Below are positions 36,480 through 48,980 of a DNA stretch of 64,000 bases, in pieces (position 1 is the first letter of the stretch; each line of letters starts with the position of its first letter). The position numbers and the translations under genes were made by a program. Location: assembly GCA_029706075.1 (NCBI GenBank), contig JAINUG010000087.1:2294001-2358000 (forward strand). The letters are read 5' to 3'. Under the pieces are notes generated by a model, which saw nothing but the letters and a program-made list of their open reading frames with translations, did not search any database and had not been told where the DNA came from. Source of the DNA: Aldrovandia affinis (taxonomy: Eukaryota; Chordata; Actinopteri; Notacanthiformes; Halosauridae).

Positions 36480-36880
36480 ATGTCCCCTTTGACTCAGGGC
36501 TGACAGAGGGCCCAGTGGCATAGTGGAGGCCTGTGCTGACCTCGTCCACTCTCATCAGTGGCGAGGCTTCCATAAAGCCACAAGCTTATCCACAATTAGC
36601 ATATTTACATTGGCACAGCATTGACCTCTACCTGTTGCTTGCCTGGTCTGTGCACCCCAGCAGAAAACAAACTACCTACGAAAGAGCTGGACCGGCTAAC
36701 CTCCACCACGCTCCCTCGCCTTCAGAGCGTGGCCTCTGCACGGCCGCTGACAATCAAACTGCTGAAGGCTTCTCCCTCTGCTATGACCTCTACTGCAAAG
36801 CAACCTTCAAACTCAATCCGAGTCCTGTCGCGTTGCAGTGACCTGTGCAATGTAGCTGCACAAACACTTGTGCTGCAACA
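36480..36880. promoter_or_regulatory. candidate regulatory block
   Basis: A mid-GC, non-repetitive block next to segment B copy 1, with CCACAATTAGCATATTTACA and GACAATCAAACTGCTGAAGG. Two open frames (36533-36841, 36621-36884) run through it in different frames and match nothing. Functional status is inferred from texture only. Confidence 0.3.
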
Positions 36881-38657
36881 CTGATTTCATAGTACATTTA
36901 TTATAACATTTGTACACTTCTGTTAAATGTTGAGGCAAACTGTGCACTACTCTTACCACATTTTTGAAATCGCCCTGAATTTATTTCAAGAACAAATAAT
37001 TATGGTCACAATAAACGTAATTCGCATGCTGGCACACTATGGTTATTCACGATCTGAAATGAATTCCAATGTATAGTTCACTGAATGTACTATCCAAGGG
37101 TTCAAGCTGATAACGCCCACATTTACAGGCGATCCTTTGTGGCCGTCGTAGATGTTTGCAACTGGTGACAAAGTGCAATAAATCACCCAAAATCAAAGTG
37201 GCCATGTAACCGTTTGTGTGCTTCAACACGTGTGGAATCAGAACACGTCTGTCATCGGCATGAGGCACTCGTTTCTGAGAGCCCTTTCCCACTTTAATCC
37301 TTGCCATATGCGCAGTTGTCTGCTAAAGGCCTACCTGCTGCTCTGGAAAGACTTACAAACGAGGTGAGGCGGACAAGATCACAGGTTTTTAATTGAAGGA
37401 TTAGTCTTGTACAATAAAATCAACATGAACTGCAGAGCTAAATAAGTACCACAAGTTTCAAGCGTTTGCTATTTAACCGTGTTTGAAGTGTGAAATAGGA
37501 TTTCTAGGATTTAAGTTTTATTTGTGTTTGTGTGTGTAAATGTACTTCTAAAAAATAATTATAACGGAACAAGGAACAAATCCCAGAGTTTTGCTACAAA
37601 TGTAAGAACCATTGCTGTGCTCATGGCAGAAGTACTGACTCAAGTACTGACAGTTTTTCAAATGCCTCAAAAATGGGCCAGTTTCAGTTTATAAATAAAG
37701 TTATGTAGTAATATTCAAACTGATTTGTTTGCTTTCATTTGTCGTTATATATTCTCTGATGGACAAATGACTGAAGGGCAACACTTTAAAGCGGTGTTAC
37801 GGATTTACAGAAATCGGCAACTGAAGATGAAGAACTATGCCTCAGCTAGCTAGTTAGTTGTGATATTGCACTGTAAATACATGTTTAATGTATTTAAAAA
37901 CATAAATAGAGTGCTTTTCGGAAAAGTAGCCTTTCAGTACAAAAGCCTAGGTAATTAAACCCAAAGTGTGTGCTGGAACACTGTCAGAACATTGGGCCAG
38001 TAAAGGCTGAAAGCGCTTTTTTTAAAACGTCCCTTCTATTTTTGGATTTCATCTGCTCCTTTAATTCCCATAAATTCAAAAAAATCTAAAATTCCACTGT
38101 CCAGCTGTAACAATGCTGGCTCACTATATTATCTTTCCACTATCTAGCCCTGCTCATTCGGTCTCTTACTATAGCATCCTGGACCTATAGCCCACTGAGC
38201 CAGTCCAGTTTATTTAACATTTACATAAAGCCAACAAACATTATCAAAGTTCTTATTTCAAAAACAAAGTAAGACCTAGTTTGACTATTAATCATTACAA
38301 TTACTTACAAAAAAGAAATGTTTATCAAAACATTACACTACTTTGACAGTTTTGCAATGTAGTGACCAATCATCAGCTTAATTTAAGCACGTCTGGTGGC
38401 ACCATGAACAGCCTATCCATCTTGACTCTTAAGATGGCTCTCGCTGTCATCCACGGTTTTAAGTTCCCAAAGCAAATGATCCCAATGGCTGCACTACTGC
38501 CCACATGTCCTTTTCTTTGAAGTGGACCCAGAGCCCCTGACACTCCTGATGCTTTGCATTTAAGGTTTGCCTCCATCTAACTTTTAACCCATTTCTGCCT
38601 GGCGTTGCAACATTTAAACAGGTCAGTACTCACTCCTTTTCCTGTCCAATGTGCCCC

Positions 38658-38659
<2 letters not shown>
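36881..38659. other. unannotated intergenic DNA
   Basis: No supported feature. Confidence 0.5.
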
Positions 38660-38695
<36 letters not shown>

Positions 38696-38780
38696 TAACT
38701 ATTTATTTATGTCCACATAAAGAAAAGCACACACACACACAGAAAAGTTACATTCACAAAAGCATGGCCACAAGACACAA

Positions 38781-38824
<44 letters not shown>

Positions 38825-38833
38825 CTCTCTCTC
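38660..38833. repeat. two CA microsatellites and a CT run
   Basis: (CA)n at 38660-38692, a short CA run near 38730, (CA)n at 38786-38821 and (CT)n at 38821-38833. An open frame across them is a His-Thr artefact. Confidence 0.97.
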
Positions 38834-39839
38834 ACTCCTTGCAACCACTGCTTAAATCAGTCGTTTCATCACTTCATTTCTATGACCTCAATTGTTTCCA
38901 ATATTTGAATTCAAAGCAGGCTCCCTGTCTGTAACTAAATATAAGCCACAGAAGAGCGATACCTACTGTATTTCATGGGTGAGCAGGAGCACTGTGGTCA
39001 CAGATGTTAACTGGTGGCCAGTGCCAGCTCTCATGTAGTCTGCGTGTACAAGACAATATGGGGGGGGTTGTGGCACGTATGTAGCTGTTTATTCAGGCTC
39101 CGTGACTGTCGAGTCAGTTTCCTTTCACTATGTTTTTTTTTGTGAATATGTCTTCACAAGTCACCACATAGAACACAGTAGTATCATACAGAATCAGGTG
39201 GTACTGGGTTTATTTATACGGTGCTTTAACTCCTCAAGATGTTGGCAGATGGAATAAACACATCCTATGGAGCTGGATAAACTTTGCTCAGATAACTAGC
39301 TGGGAAAATAATCCAGTTTAATGTGGCCACCTGATTGTGGAATTCAATTCTTGAATTAGAAAAAGTATCCTGAAACAGGAAATTCTCTTTTCTGTACCAA
39401 TCAAAGCAAAAGAAATTCATGAGAAAACTCAGACGCAATATGGCATCATCTGTGTATATATACACAAATATACAGAGATCTCAATATTCCCAAATGGAAT
39501 AACTTCAGATGTAACCATTTCAATCAATCCCTGAACATAAAATCATCTCCATCAAAATTCAGTCAATTAACTATTGCATTCATTTTGAATTCAAGTTAAG
39601 GAATAATATTGATTGAATCCAGGCCTAAGGTAATACTTGATTATTTATCACATAGCGAGCACAGCCCAAAATGATATAGAACTTTACATGCATACGTTTT
39701 CAATTCAAACAAGCCAATTAATGTTATTTCACAATGTTGACTTATAAATAAATCCAGTAGCTCGTCCCCCACCCCGCCCCCAATACATTTTTAGAAAAGA
39801 GTTACATTGGTGATCACTGAACTCTTCAAACTGTGATGA
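38834..39839. other. unannotated intergenic DNA
   Basis: No supported feature. A G8 tract lies at about 39061. Confidence 0.5.
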
Positions 39840-40540
39840 GTTAAGGCCACTTTATTAAACAAAAGTGAAGACCTTTGACATTTTGTCTAATGCATATGTT
39901 CTGTAAACAGCTTCGTTAAACAGAAATCAAGGGCACAGGTGCCAGATCTCCCACCCGGCAGACGCCATTAAACTATCCTCTAATTGAAAAGCGATGACAA
40001 CCTGCGTTATGGTATTGTTTTCTCTATGAGCTGAGAGCGTTTGACCTTGTCATTATTTCCTCTAAAAGGCTCACTTTATTTTAGCCCCACAAACCCACCT
40101 CAGTAAATCACAGACACTCCAATGGCACGCTACACTTGCACAATGCAGCATAGCTGAAATGGAACGATAGATTCTCATCGCCAATAACAAATACAGGCTG
40201 CATTCTCCAACCTTCAAGCAGCAAAGCCAATATCAATAACCCAATAGCAATGCTATTCTGAGCACTTTAAGCACAGGAAAGCCGCATAGAAATCCCATGC
40301 CACAATGCACCATTCTTGTTAGGCTCACAAATTTAGGCCCTGAACTGAATCCACTGAAGGTGCACTGTCAGGCATTGGAACAATTGAAGATCTATTATGC
40401 CAACAAAGGGCAAATAAACCTTTTGTTTCAGTCCCAGAGAAATACAGGCTGACATTATGCACTGAACCCCAAATGGGGAAATACGCCATTGTGAAGTTAT
40501 AATCAGAAGGGGATGATACGGAAGTGGAAAACTGGGCTTT
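39840..40540. promoter_or_regulatory. candidate conserved non-coding region
   Basis: About 700 bp of even, non-repetitive sequence without long open frames. It has AT-rich homeodomain-like cores (CTCTAATTGAAAAGCG, GCCATTAAAC, CCAATAGCAATGC), a TGTAAACAGC forkhead-like site at about 39902 and a TTTGACCTTGTCA nuclear-receptor-like half site near 40030. The absence of repeats over this length is itself unusual here. Confidence 0.35.
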
Positions 40541-41219
40541 GTTGGGCCAAAACTTTTATTTTATTGTTCTTTTTTTCCCAAACACCTTGAAGAGATACTT
40601 TTAGCACAAATAAAAATCCTGGTTCTAGGCTTAAATCTTGACTTTAGAATTTTCAATGATTTAATTGCAATTACTTAATTGTATATTTCTGTGCCATCAC
40701 ATTTCATTCTTGTTTCTTCACGTAATCTGCCATTTGGATCACACTGTGAGTGTAAATGAGGACATTGATATATCATCTCGAATGTTATATATTTTTTTAC
40801 AGAAAGCATTACTAAGTAACATGATTACAACATGACTACAAGGGCTTTCTCCTTCTTCATGTCCCACATAGGCATAGTGGCACCTCATTTATTGGTGTCA
40901 TAATGTTTACAGCCTTAGCTAAATTGTCTCTAACAAAGTGAAATGAATGCAACATTTCGATAGAGCTACCTTTGTCAAGTCTTTCAACCGTGACAGCGTT
41001 CGGGTGGTAACTAGTCACACACAGGGGAGTGGGCGGGGGGGGGTTCAGAACGATCGATGTCACCCTACAGCTGCTGTACGGTCTAAAATTACCCCAGTAC
41101 AGCATTTCCATGTTGCAGATTGAGTTTCGCAATAATTTGGGGCTAAAACTTTCCACAAATGTATCTTTGTATTTTCTTTTCCCTTATAAGAGTGAAGCAC
41201 TTTCCTAGGCAGCTGTCTT
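40541..41219. other. unannotated intergenic DNA
   Basis: No supported feature. A G-rich run (GGGCGGGGGGGGGG) lies at about 41032-41045. Confidence 0.5.
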
Positions 41220-41640
41220 AACAGTTGGACATTTTGAATTATCATTTTTATTTATCCCTAAAGAGATGTCACCAAAGGGCAGATAGATGTTCTCCTTCAT
41301 AACGTGCTTAATGCGAAGGTCTAATTATTTTTTATTTTAACATTTGTGCTGGACAAGTTGTTGGATAATCGAGTGTGAAACTAATATGGTCTCTAATTTC
41401 ATGTTCAAGAGTACACTCCTTTGGACTCTTGAACATTATGTCCCAAATCACACCCTGAACAGGTGAAAGGGGGAAAAAGCCATTAGTTTTCATAAATGGG
41501 AAATATAAATATAGTGCTGAACATGTAATGAAATCTCAAGCTAAAGAAATAGAAGCTTGAGGGCGATGATAATTAATCACACCATTGTTTCGTTAAAATC
41601 AATGCTGTACTGTGAGGTGACGTTTGATGCCACATTATAT
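41220..41640. promoter_or_regulatory. candidate conserved non-coding region with inverted repeat
   Basis: Contains GGTCTAATTATTTT, GATGATAATTAATCACACC and CCATTAGTTTTC homeodomain-type cores and a perfect 12-bp inverted repeat at 41401-41436. Unique-looking sequence; conservation inferred. Confidence 0.35.
41401..41436. repeat. perfect 12-bp inverted repeat
   Basis: ATGTTCAAGAGT (41401-41412) and its exact reverse complement ACTCTTGAACAT (41425-41436), 12 bases apart. Confidence 0.9.
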
Positions 41641-42789
41641 TATGTCAAGAGAAAACATAACTCTGGCAGGGAGTGAAAGACCATAAACTCCCTGCCAGCA
41701 TACTGGTCCAACATGTAGGTAGTATTCAGTAATAACAATCAATATGTGGCTCTGAAATGAGCTAAATATTTTTGTCCTACAAATTGATATGCTAACAATT
41801 TCAACAGTATATTGGAAATGTTGAATGGATGCAAATAGTAAAAAGTAATGTGCCAGTTTCCTTAAAGTAATTATTTTCGCCAAACAATATAAAAAGGGAT
41901 GAAGAATGCATCACAATCACAAGCTGAGAATTCTATCAGAGTAGAAATGTTGGGGAATTTGCAACTGTGGGTTTTATGATCCAAAGATTAAAGGTTTAAA
42001 TTCCAGCTGACGCTGAAAATACTTGACCGTGTTTGATTGGAAGGGAATGGCGTGAAAAGCCACTTGTGTTCGCAATGAGAAAAATGATGCAACTGGAAGC
42101 TGGCTTTGATAATGCGACAAATTGCTTTTGAGCCATTTGGCCTTTGAAATATGACTGTGACACTGGATGTACTGTATATATAACATTTTAAGGAAATGCA
42201 TGTAGGGTGACAGCAGCTGTCATTGTAATTGAGGCGTTAAATTAATTTGCAGTTGAAAAACTATAACAAAGATGAGATAAAGTTTGTTTGTTCAAATAAC
42301 TAAAAATATTTGAAATGTTAATATTGACAACACTCAAAAAGATAATAACAATCATCCTGATCTCCTGACCATAAATGGTTCTAAATGAAGAAACAAAACA
42401 GCTGTGAAGGAGAAATTGTGCCAGGTAAAGTAGTAAAGAAATCCCTTGAATGAGAAGCACTAGGATCTTAAGATCAGCTGCAGTTACCACCTTCTCTGGG
42501 TCACAGTTAAATCTGATTACAAGAGTGAATTACTTTGATTTGTTCTTCTCTTGGTGCTGTGTGATTAGAAAATCTGCACAATTAGAATTTAATATATTTT
42601 CATTCATTTGCATAAAAAAGTACTTCTCTTAAACAGTCATTTGTAATTTGTTAATTTATCACATTTATGATTACATTTAGATGCGGTTGTATGTACTGTA
42701 TATATGTATGAGCGTACACTATTATACACTGTATATATTTCAAATGAATGTTAACCTCTGAGTGGTAGACTTGAGTTACAGTCAAGGTG
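41641..42789. other. unannotated intergenic DNA
   Basis: AT-rich, short unrecognised open frames only. Confidence 0.5.
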
Positions 42790-43060
42790 AAACTGTAAAC
42801 TAGACGTTCGTACTGCATTAATTGCCGTGCTTCTCCACTAGCCTCCTCCTCGACCTGCTCTCCATTAGCAAACTTAATCGTGTTACTTTGTGACCTCTGT
42901 CCGCCCTCGGAGACATGCTTACCTGTGCACAAAATGTGGTGATAGGTCATCATTATCAAATCACTGCCCTCGCGACCTCTCCATGAGCCAATCACAGAAG
43001 ACATGTTGTGATGGCCAGTTGCCTTCACTGTTAGGACTTTGGCCTTTTCACTTTTTGAAT
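42790..43060. promoter_or_regulatory. candidate regulatory block
   Basis: GC-balanced, with homeodomain-type cores GCATTAATTGCCGTGC (about 42814), CTCCATTAGCAAACTTAATC (about 42862) and GTCATCATTATCAAATC (about 42947). It abuts segment B copy 2. Confidence 0.35.
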
Positions 43061-43085
43061 AGGCTATTTTCAGAGGAAAGAGATT

Positions 43086-43268
43086 CAAAGAGAAAGTTTG
43101 ATTGAATCCTCAGCAGCCTGACCAGTGGCGAGTGCATTGTTTGAAGTAGACCAACAAAGTTGCAGTATTGTAGCAGCTATCAAATCATTGTGTGTTGGAA
43201 GCTTTGTCTGTGTACAGGTCGAGATTGGTGAAGGTGCTTGTGTGAATTTCTCGTCTTTTTCGGCAGAG
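43086..43268. repeat. locally repeated segment B, copy 2
   Basis: Aligns with 36238-36419 in the same orientation over about 180 bp. Both copies lie next to a candidate regulatory block, which makes exaptation or local duplication of a regulatory element possible. Confidence 0.85.
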
Positions 43269-45429
43269 GCCGGAAATGAGCGTACAGGAGAGGAGGAATC
43301 TTCTGGCTGCAGAGATAGCGTGAGCAGATTCAAACAGTACAAATACTTTTTGGCACATTACAAATGTACACATCATTAACACATAATGGATCGCTGAATT
43401 ATACACCCCCTGCTTTAATGTTAAATGTATTCATGAATCAGTTTACACAGCACCCAGCCTGTGCTTAATGGCAGGCTATAATATTCATGTTTCTGTAACT
43501 AATACCTACTGCTTATTGTTGCCGCTATAGATTTAGCTAATAAGCCCAGTTGACCCCACTATTAAGTGGACACATATCTAACACGCGATCCAAATGGCCA
43601 GTGAATATCTGAAATGTGTGCATAGGATTTTCTTTTCAAAGCACAGGAACAAAGTAATGCTAGTTAGTGCTGAAAGGTAATAGGTGACATTTATTTAAGA
43701 CATACTGAAAAATATTACAAAAGATCACAAAGTAGATTTTCAGGAGTTAAAAGGTTGGATTGTGGCACAGCATAAAGATAACATCCTTTGATGGTTTTGT
43801 GGCCCCTCAAAAGTACACTAAATAGATTTGGTTGGTTCACTTGTAAAACTAAACATGTTCCTTACATTTCTACCATCCCCATTACTAAGAGAGCATGGTA
43901 TTTAACAAAAAATGCTGTCTTCTACTTTTAAAACCCTGCAACATGACTTGTGCAACATGCATAACCACAGCTCTAAAGCAAAAGGCCCATGCACATGATG
44001 CTGAATGACTGTACAACTAGCTGTGATCTGCCAAGATCCAAGAAAGGTTAGTACTTTAGTAGACAAGGATATCGCTCTGTGGAAAAGAGAAACAGAACAT
44101 GCAATGATCTCACTAGAGATGGAATACCGTTCTGAAAGCTGGGTACTGTGCATAACATGTATGCAAAATTTCAAAACAGTACAATTTCAAAACAGTACAA
44201 TAACCAATTGAGTACTGTATTAACACCAAAAATGAAACAGTTTGTTATTTAGACCTCTATAACATATTATAACATATTTACAAGTGAAATATATCCACCA
44301 AGTATTTTATTTCCAGATAAAAAGTTGCCTTTTAAAAAAGTGTATGTCATCAAAAGTACTGTATGGTAATTGTTATTTGGTCATAATATCAAATCCCAAA
44401 TAGTAGGGTAAATGAATGTAGATTCAATCAGGGAATAATTATAGAAACCTTTATAAAGGTTTTTAAATTATTTTGTCTGGTTTGTTTTAGTTATCTGTGA
44501 TCAGAATAGAAGCATTCAAAGGTTGTTTTTTTGACATTTTGTCATTTTTTTCTGAAGAACTGTCATGCATCCTTTAAAACAGAACAAGCTTCAGAGAAAG
44601 GATTTAGTTATTTTTAAATATTCCTTTAAACTGAACACACAGAGAACATACTATTACTTTAGTAGTAAAATACTAAATTTTGGTATATGACAAAACATTG
44701 ATTTCACTTTTTGTACTATTATGGGATTCATTCATTCATTCATTCATTGACTGACAATTTTTTTCCTACAAATTTGGTGATGACTGAACTTGCCAAACTG
44801 TGTTTGTGGCAGAAAAAATAAAAACTTGTATTTCATTGTGGATAAAAGGAAAGGACAAGTTGCTTCCCATCACCTCTTTATGCTAATAAAAACATACGTA
44901 CTGTAGCTATGCTGCCCTCATTTTGAAAATGTGTAATATGTCAATTGTTCCGATTTAAAATATGGTTTCAGAATTCAATAACTATTCTGATTTCATTGCA
45001 CGGAGTCACCCAGCAAGCTCAGAGCAATCAGCTGAAACTATGCAATTGTGAATCTTAGATTGCATTGATTTGATCAAAATTACCAAGGACTGTGTTATAT
45101 ATGATATGGCTTAACAACGGAAAGCCCATGTATCTTGAGAATGATTTCTGAACAGCGCGAAAAGCTGAACACTTACATATGTGTAACTGTGCACTGGTGT
45201 AACATGAATGCAACATAACAATGCACAGATCCTACTGTAGTACAGTTAGCATGGGAATAATTCCATTCAATCTGCTATTTATTCCATAGTTCAACAGGAA
45301 AAGGTATAATAATGTAAATATGAAATGAAATAACTTTTTTAGAACAAAAAATGAATATTGCATCTCTCATGTTTCTCCACCCACTTGACAGACACAACAT
45401 CCATATAAAAAAAGGAGGGTGGGGAGGGG
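43269..45429. other. unannotated intergenic DNA
   Basis: AT-rich; the only repeat is an (ATTC)n run at 44728-44749. No supported gene. Confidence 0.5.
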
Positions 45430-45715
45430 ATCTGCCCAAAGGCGGAAAGAAACGTCACGTTACGGGATTGCAGCCGCCGTGAGCTCTGGGAAAACTGCAC
45501 TCTGTGACTAATACGCCTTTGCAATTAAAACGTTAAATTTCTTTTCCGCAGCTGCGTTTGGCAATGTCCAATAAGTCTGGCCTCCTCAAAAGCGCTGGGG
45601 GTAATTGGAGAGGAGAGAAAGCGATCGTCTCGTCTCAGCGGCACAGAATGGCCAGATTGATTTCACCTGGCTGAGTACTCCAGCCAGGCAATGACCAAAA
45701 AAAAACCCTCGATCT
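45430..45715. promoter_or_regulatory. candidate regulatory block
   Basis: A CpG-containing, non-repetitive block (AACGTCACGTTACGGGATTG, GCAGCCGCCGTGAGC, GCGATCGTCTCGTCTC) with GCAATTAAAACGTTAAAT and GGGGGTAATTGG homeodomain-like sites. It differs clearly from the AT-rich DNA to its left. Confidence 0.4.
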
Positions 45716-45769
45716 ACCAGGAGGTTTTTATTGAGAGGTTTGACTTCAAACAAAAGTGTGAAAGAATAC

Positions 45770-45773
45770 ACAC

Positions 45774-45804
<31 letters not shown>
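45770..45804. repeat. (CA)n microsatellite
   Basis: An almost pure CA array. Confidence 0.97.
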
Positions 45805-45807
<3 letters not shown>

Positions 45808-45824
45808 TACTCACACAACAAATA

Positions 45825-46110
45825 CAGGCTGCTCATCAAAGCGATACGGCTGCAGTGGCGCTCTCACGGTATTCCAGGCGTAGGCCCCGGCCTGGTCAGA
45901 TGTAGATTATTCACGGGGTAATTGAAAAGGAAACCAGGGGGCCGTGTAAGCCAGTTAATCCATTTGAGATCATTATGGGAATTGTCAATTGAACTGGGGG
46001 CCCCAGCTGCGGGGAGGGAACAATGGGAGACGTCTCGGGAGTGAGGTGATCCGAAGCCCTTCCAGGTCGGAGGTTAATGAATGATTATTTCTCACTTTGT
46101 ACCGCTTCAG
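45825..46110. promoter_or_regulatory. candidate conserved enhancer
   Basis: Contains TCACGGGGTAATTGAAAAGG (about 45911), GAGATCATTATGGGAATTGT, CAATTGAACTGG and GGTTAATGAATGATTATTTC (about 46071), a dense run of homeodomain-type cores in GC-balanced sequence. With 45430-45715 it may form one element split by the CA repeat. Confidence 0.42.
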
Positions 46111-48646
46111 GATGTTGAGCTGTGGGGAATGCTGCTTCCCCTGGGTGCACACAGGAGCACGCACGCTCACACAGGAGCACGCTCAGGGAGGAACGCAACA
46201 GAGAGCAAAAAATGGGCATTCACGCTTTTGAATTATGAGTGTTCCTATTGTAATCGCCACCATGAAATCCACAAAAAGGTTTTGGCAAAACAAAGTGTAT
46301 TTTGTACATTGTGTGTCTTAAATATCTTAATTGCATGCTGGAGGACTTTGAAAAATCATCAAGGGTGGTTCTCTGAGGAAAGGAAAGAAGTAGAGAAGTG
46401 TTTGAAAATGAATTCCTGAGCATGATATAATGTGTGCACACCAAGCTGAAGACCCTCACTGGGAATATTTACCAATGCTTACCAAGTCCAGCCCAACCCT
46501 TTCCCCATGTTTTCTTTTCTCATAGAACCACCATGGGCACTTTTAAAATTAGAAAAGCATTTTAACAATAGAAACTGATTTCATTTTGCGGTCTATTCCA
46601 TTGGTACAGCGTTCAATTGTTCTGAAATGTTCAAATTTGGGAAGTCACCCAATTTATCCTAGGCCTGAGAAACTCTGACGTCCACAACATCACGAGAATG
46701 GCTTTGTGAGGAAGTTTGTATTTAAAAGCTCACGAGTTTCAGTAACTGACATTAGCACTGAAGTGGCAAAAACAATGAGCTACTTGATGAAAAGAGTAAT
46801 CGTTTCCTAGGTTGTACCTTATGGCACCGTTTGCATTACAAAGCCTTGCCCAGAAATGCTAAGACAATAAAAAGTAGAAGAAAAAAAAATATATATATAT
46901 ATATATCAATCCCAGACTATTGTTTGCGTTCGGTCCTTTTGAAGTCAGTGGGACTTCCTGTGCTGTGTTTTTATAGTACTGTATGAACCATTTGTTGACT
47001 TCCATCACATCTGTAAATCACTTATCGCATCAAAGTGCCTCTCTGTCCCTGTGGATCCAGCATATAACAGAGATGGCATGCTTAGATGAAAAATAAAAAT
47101 GATGAGGATACAGAAAGAAAAAAAAATGCTTTCCTCTCTTGTGGCAATGAAAGCTGGTGAATTCAGATTTATGTCATGTAGATAAAATACAGAGAGGTAG
47201 GACTTCTGTCACGATTAATCATCAGGATTCTTTGCACGGTGTTCAGAAACAAATTTAAGCAAGTAGGTTTTTATTGTCCGTTTCTTGCGCATTTATTTAA
47301 AAATAAACCTTTTGGGATCAAAAATAAGTAACACTTGATTTCGTTTGTTATTCAAAAAACATTGCTTTCGGACTGCTTAGACGCTCTGCTTCCTTTGGTT
47401 CGCTGCTGCAGCACTGAAAACATGCACCCTGCAAACGAGACATCGCAAACCATTCTAAGGGCAATCAGATAAAAGAGAATGCCCAAGTCTGCAGAATAAT
47501 TGGTGCCACGCTGACTACTGCGTCTGTTGTGCATCCTTTAGCTATGGGTCTCTTCCTTGCCTCAGTTCTCACATGAAGCGATTTCGACGAAGGCTGTAAC
47601 TTCCGCCGCCTTCATAAATCATTCAGCAGCTATATTCCAGCTTTGCCGTTTCCTCCCTGTTCCACCTCGTCTCTTAGGAGAAGTGTAAAAATATCCCACT
47701 TTAGCACAATTTGTGAACAGTTTTCTTGTGAGTGCAGGGCAGAATCCAAATGAGTATAATATATCATAGGCAGAAAAAACTAGGTGATGCTTTGATTCTT
47801 ATTCGTAGTATATGGGAATTCAACAAAATGAGTGCCATTCTAACATACAGATAGTATTTGCTGATGCATGTGGAACAGGGCAGAGGATCTGTCTGTGACG
47901 ACTGTTCTGATAGCGCTTTCTCTACAGACACTTTACCCAATCATCTTTTCAAAACATTTCTCCTTTCACAATGATTTATTTTCTTCTTCGCTTACTGGCA
48001 AACAGGCTTGTGTTACACCTCGTCTTAAAAAAACCCTAGTTTTGATTCTTCAAAACTTCCAAAAAGAATACCCTGTCTCTTTAATTCCCTTGCGCCACTG
48101 AAACCTGGATCCAGCAGTCCATATCCAACATAATTTCTCCTGGATTCTCTATAATCCTTTTGCTCATCAGCATGAGCTCTTCTGTCTCTCTGCTGGTTCA
48201 GCGTTTCTTCCGTGTATCTAGATTCGCCTTGACCTCTATGGTGCTTCTGATACTGCAAATCCATAAATCGGATGTTCTGTTTTTGCAGGTCTTGTGATCA
48301 CTGGTAAATGTGTGGATTTACGCTTACCTTGAGGTTTGTACAAATCAGATTTCCCGCAGCTCTCTCTTTTAAGCAAGCAGTCTTCTCTTTAATGGAGTAA
48401 CTTTGATGTGGTCAGGTTTTGTTTTACCACTCTGATTTTCGCTCCAGTTTTCACAACACACTTTTGTGAGGACCTGTTCTCATCTTTGCAAATCACCTTC
48501 AATAATGTCTCTGAAAAATTAAATGGTAGACAATTACTGCATGCATCTTCCTAGAGCAACATTCTATGAAAAATAGATAATAAGCATTTAATCAAGTGAG
48601 TCAGACTGTGGGGATATGTCTTCCAACACCACGTAAATACGTTGAT
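46111..48646. other. unannotated intergenic DNA
   Basis: A (TA) run at 46888-46906 is the only repeat seen. Open frames up to 112 codons (46081-46419) are not recognisable. Confidence 0.5.
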
Positions 48647-48980
48647 CAGTGGTGTCCACTATGTGGATTGTGATCCAATTTTGGGGGGATTGCATACGAC
48701 ATGATTTCTGGGCAAATGAATTTGGTCATTTTATAACACCATGCATGACCTTGTTTGACAGCTGTAAAATAGCCATTGGATGATTCCTACAGAAATATGA
48801 TTATAATGATGGCTGTGAGTCTTTTTTTCTTAATAATATCTGCTTATGTTTGGTTATAATGTTTGCAATTAATTTGTTCTTACACAATTTATATTCAGCT
48901 TTGTCAAATAATTGCAATGATGAAGCCATTGATCAGTGTATCCCAAAGTGGATCTTCGCATGCGGAAGTGGACACCACTG
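48647..48980. mobile_element. hAT-type MITE (non-autonomous)
   Basis: Perfect 14-bp terminal inverted repeats: CAGTGGTGTCCACT (48647-48660) and AGTGGACACCACTG (48967-48980). The first 45 bases (CAGTGGTG...GTGATCCAATTTTGGGG) resemble the ends of hAT-Charlie-like elements, which start CAGTGGTTC and carry a GACCC...TTTGGGG-like palindrome. The 334-bp length and lack of coding sequence fit a MITE. The right flank TGCTAGAT fits the hAT target preference NTCTAGAN; the left flank ACGTTGAT matches it at only 4 of 8 bases, so the duplication has decayed or the ends were exchanged. Confidence 0.65.

Noticed and set aside
38605..38934. CRISPR-like regularly spaced repeats
   Set aside because: These are plain CA and CT microsatellites in a vertebrate genome.
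41401..41436. MicroRNA precursor
   Set aside because: Arms are only 12 bp, and no known microRNA seed was recognised here or elsewhere in the window.
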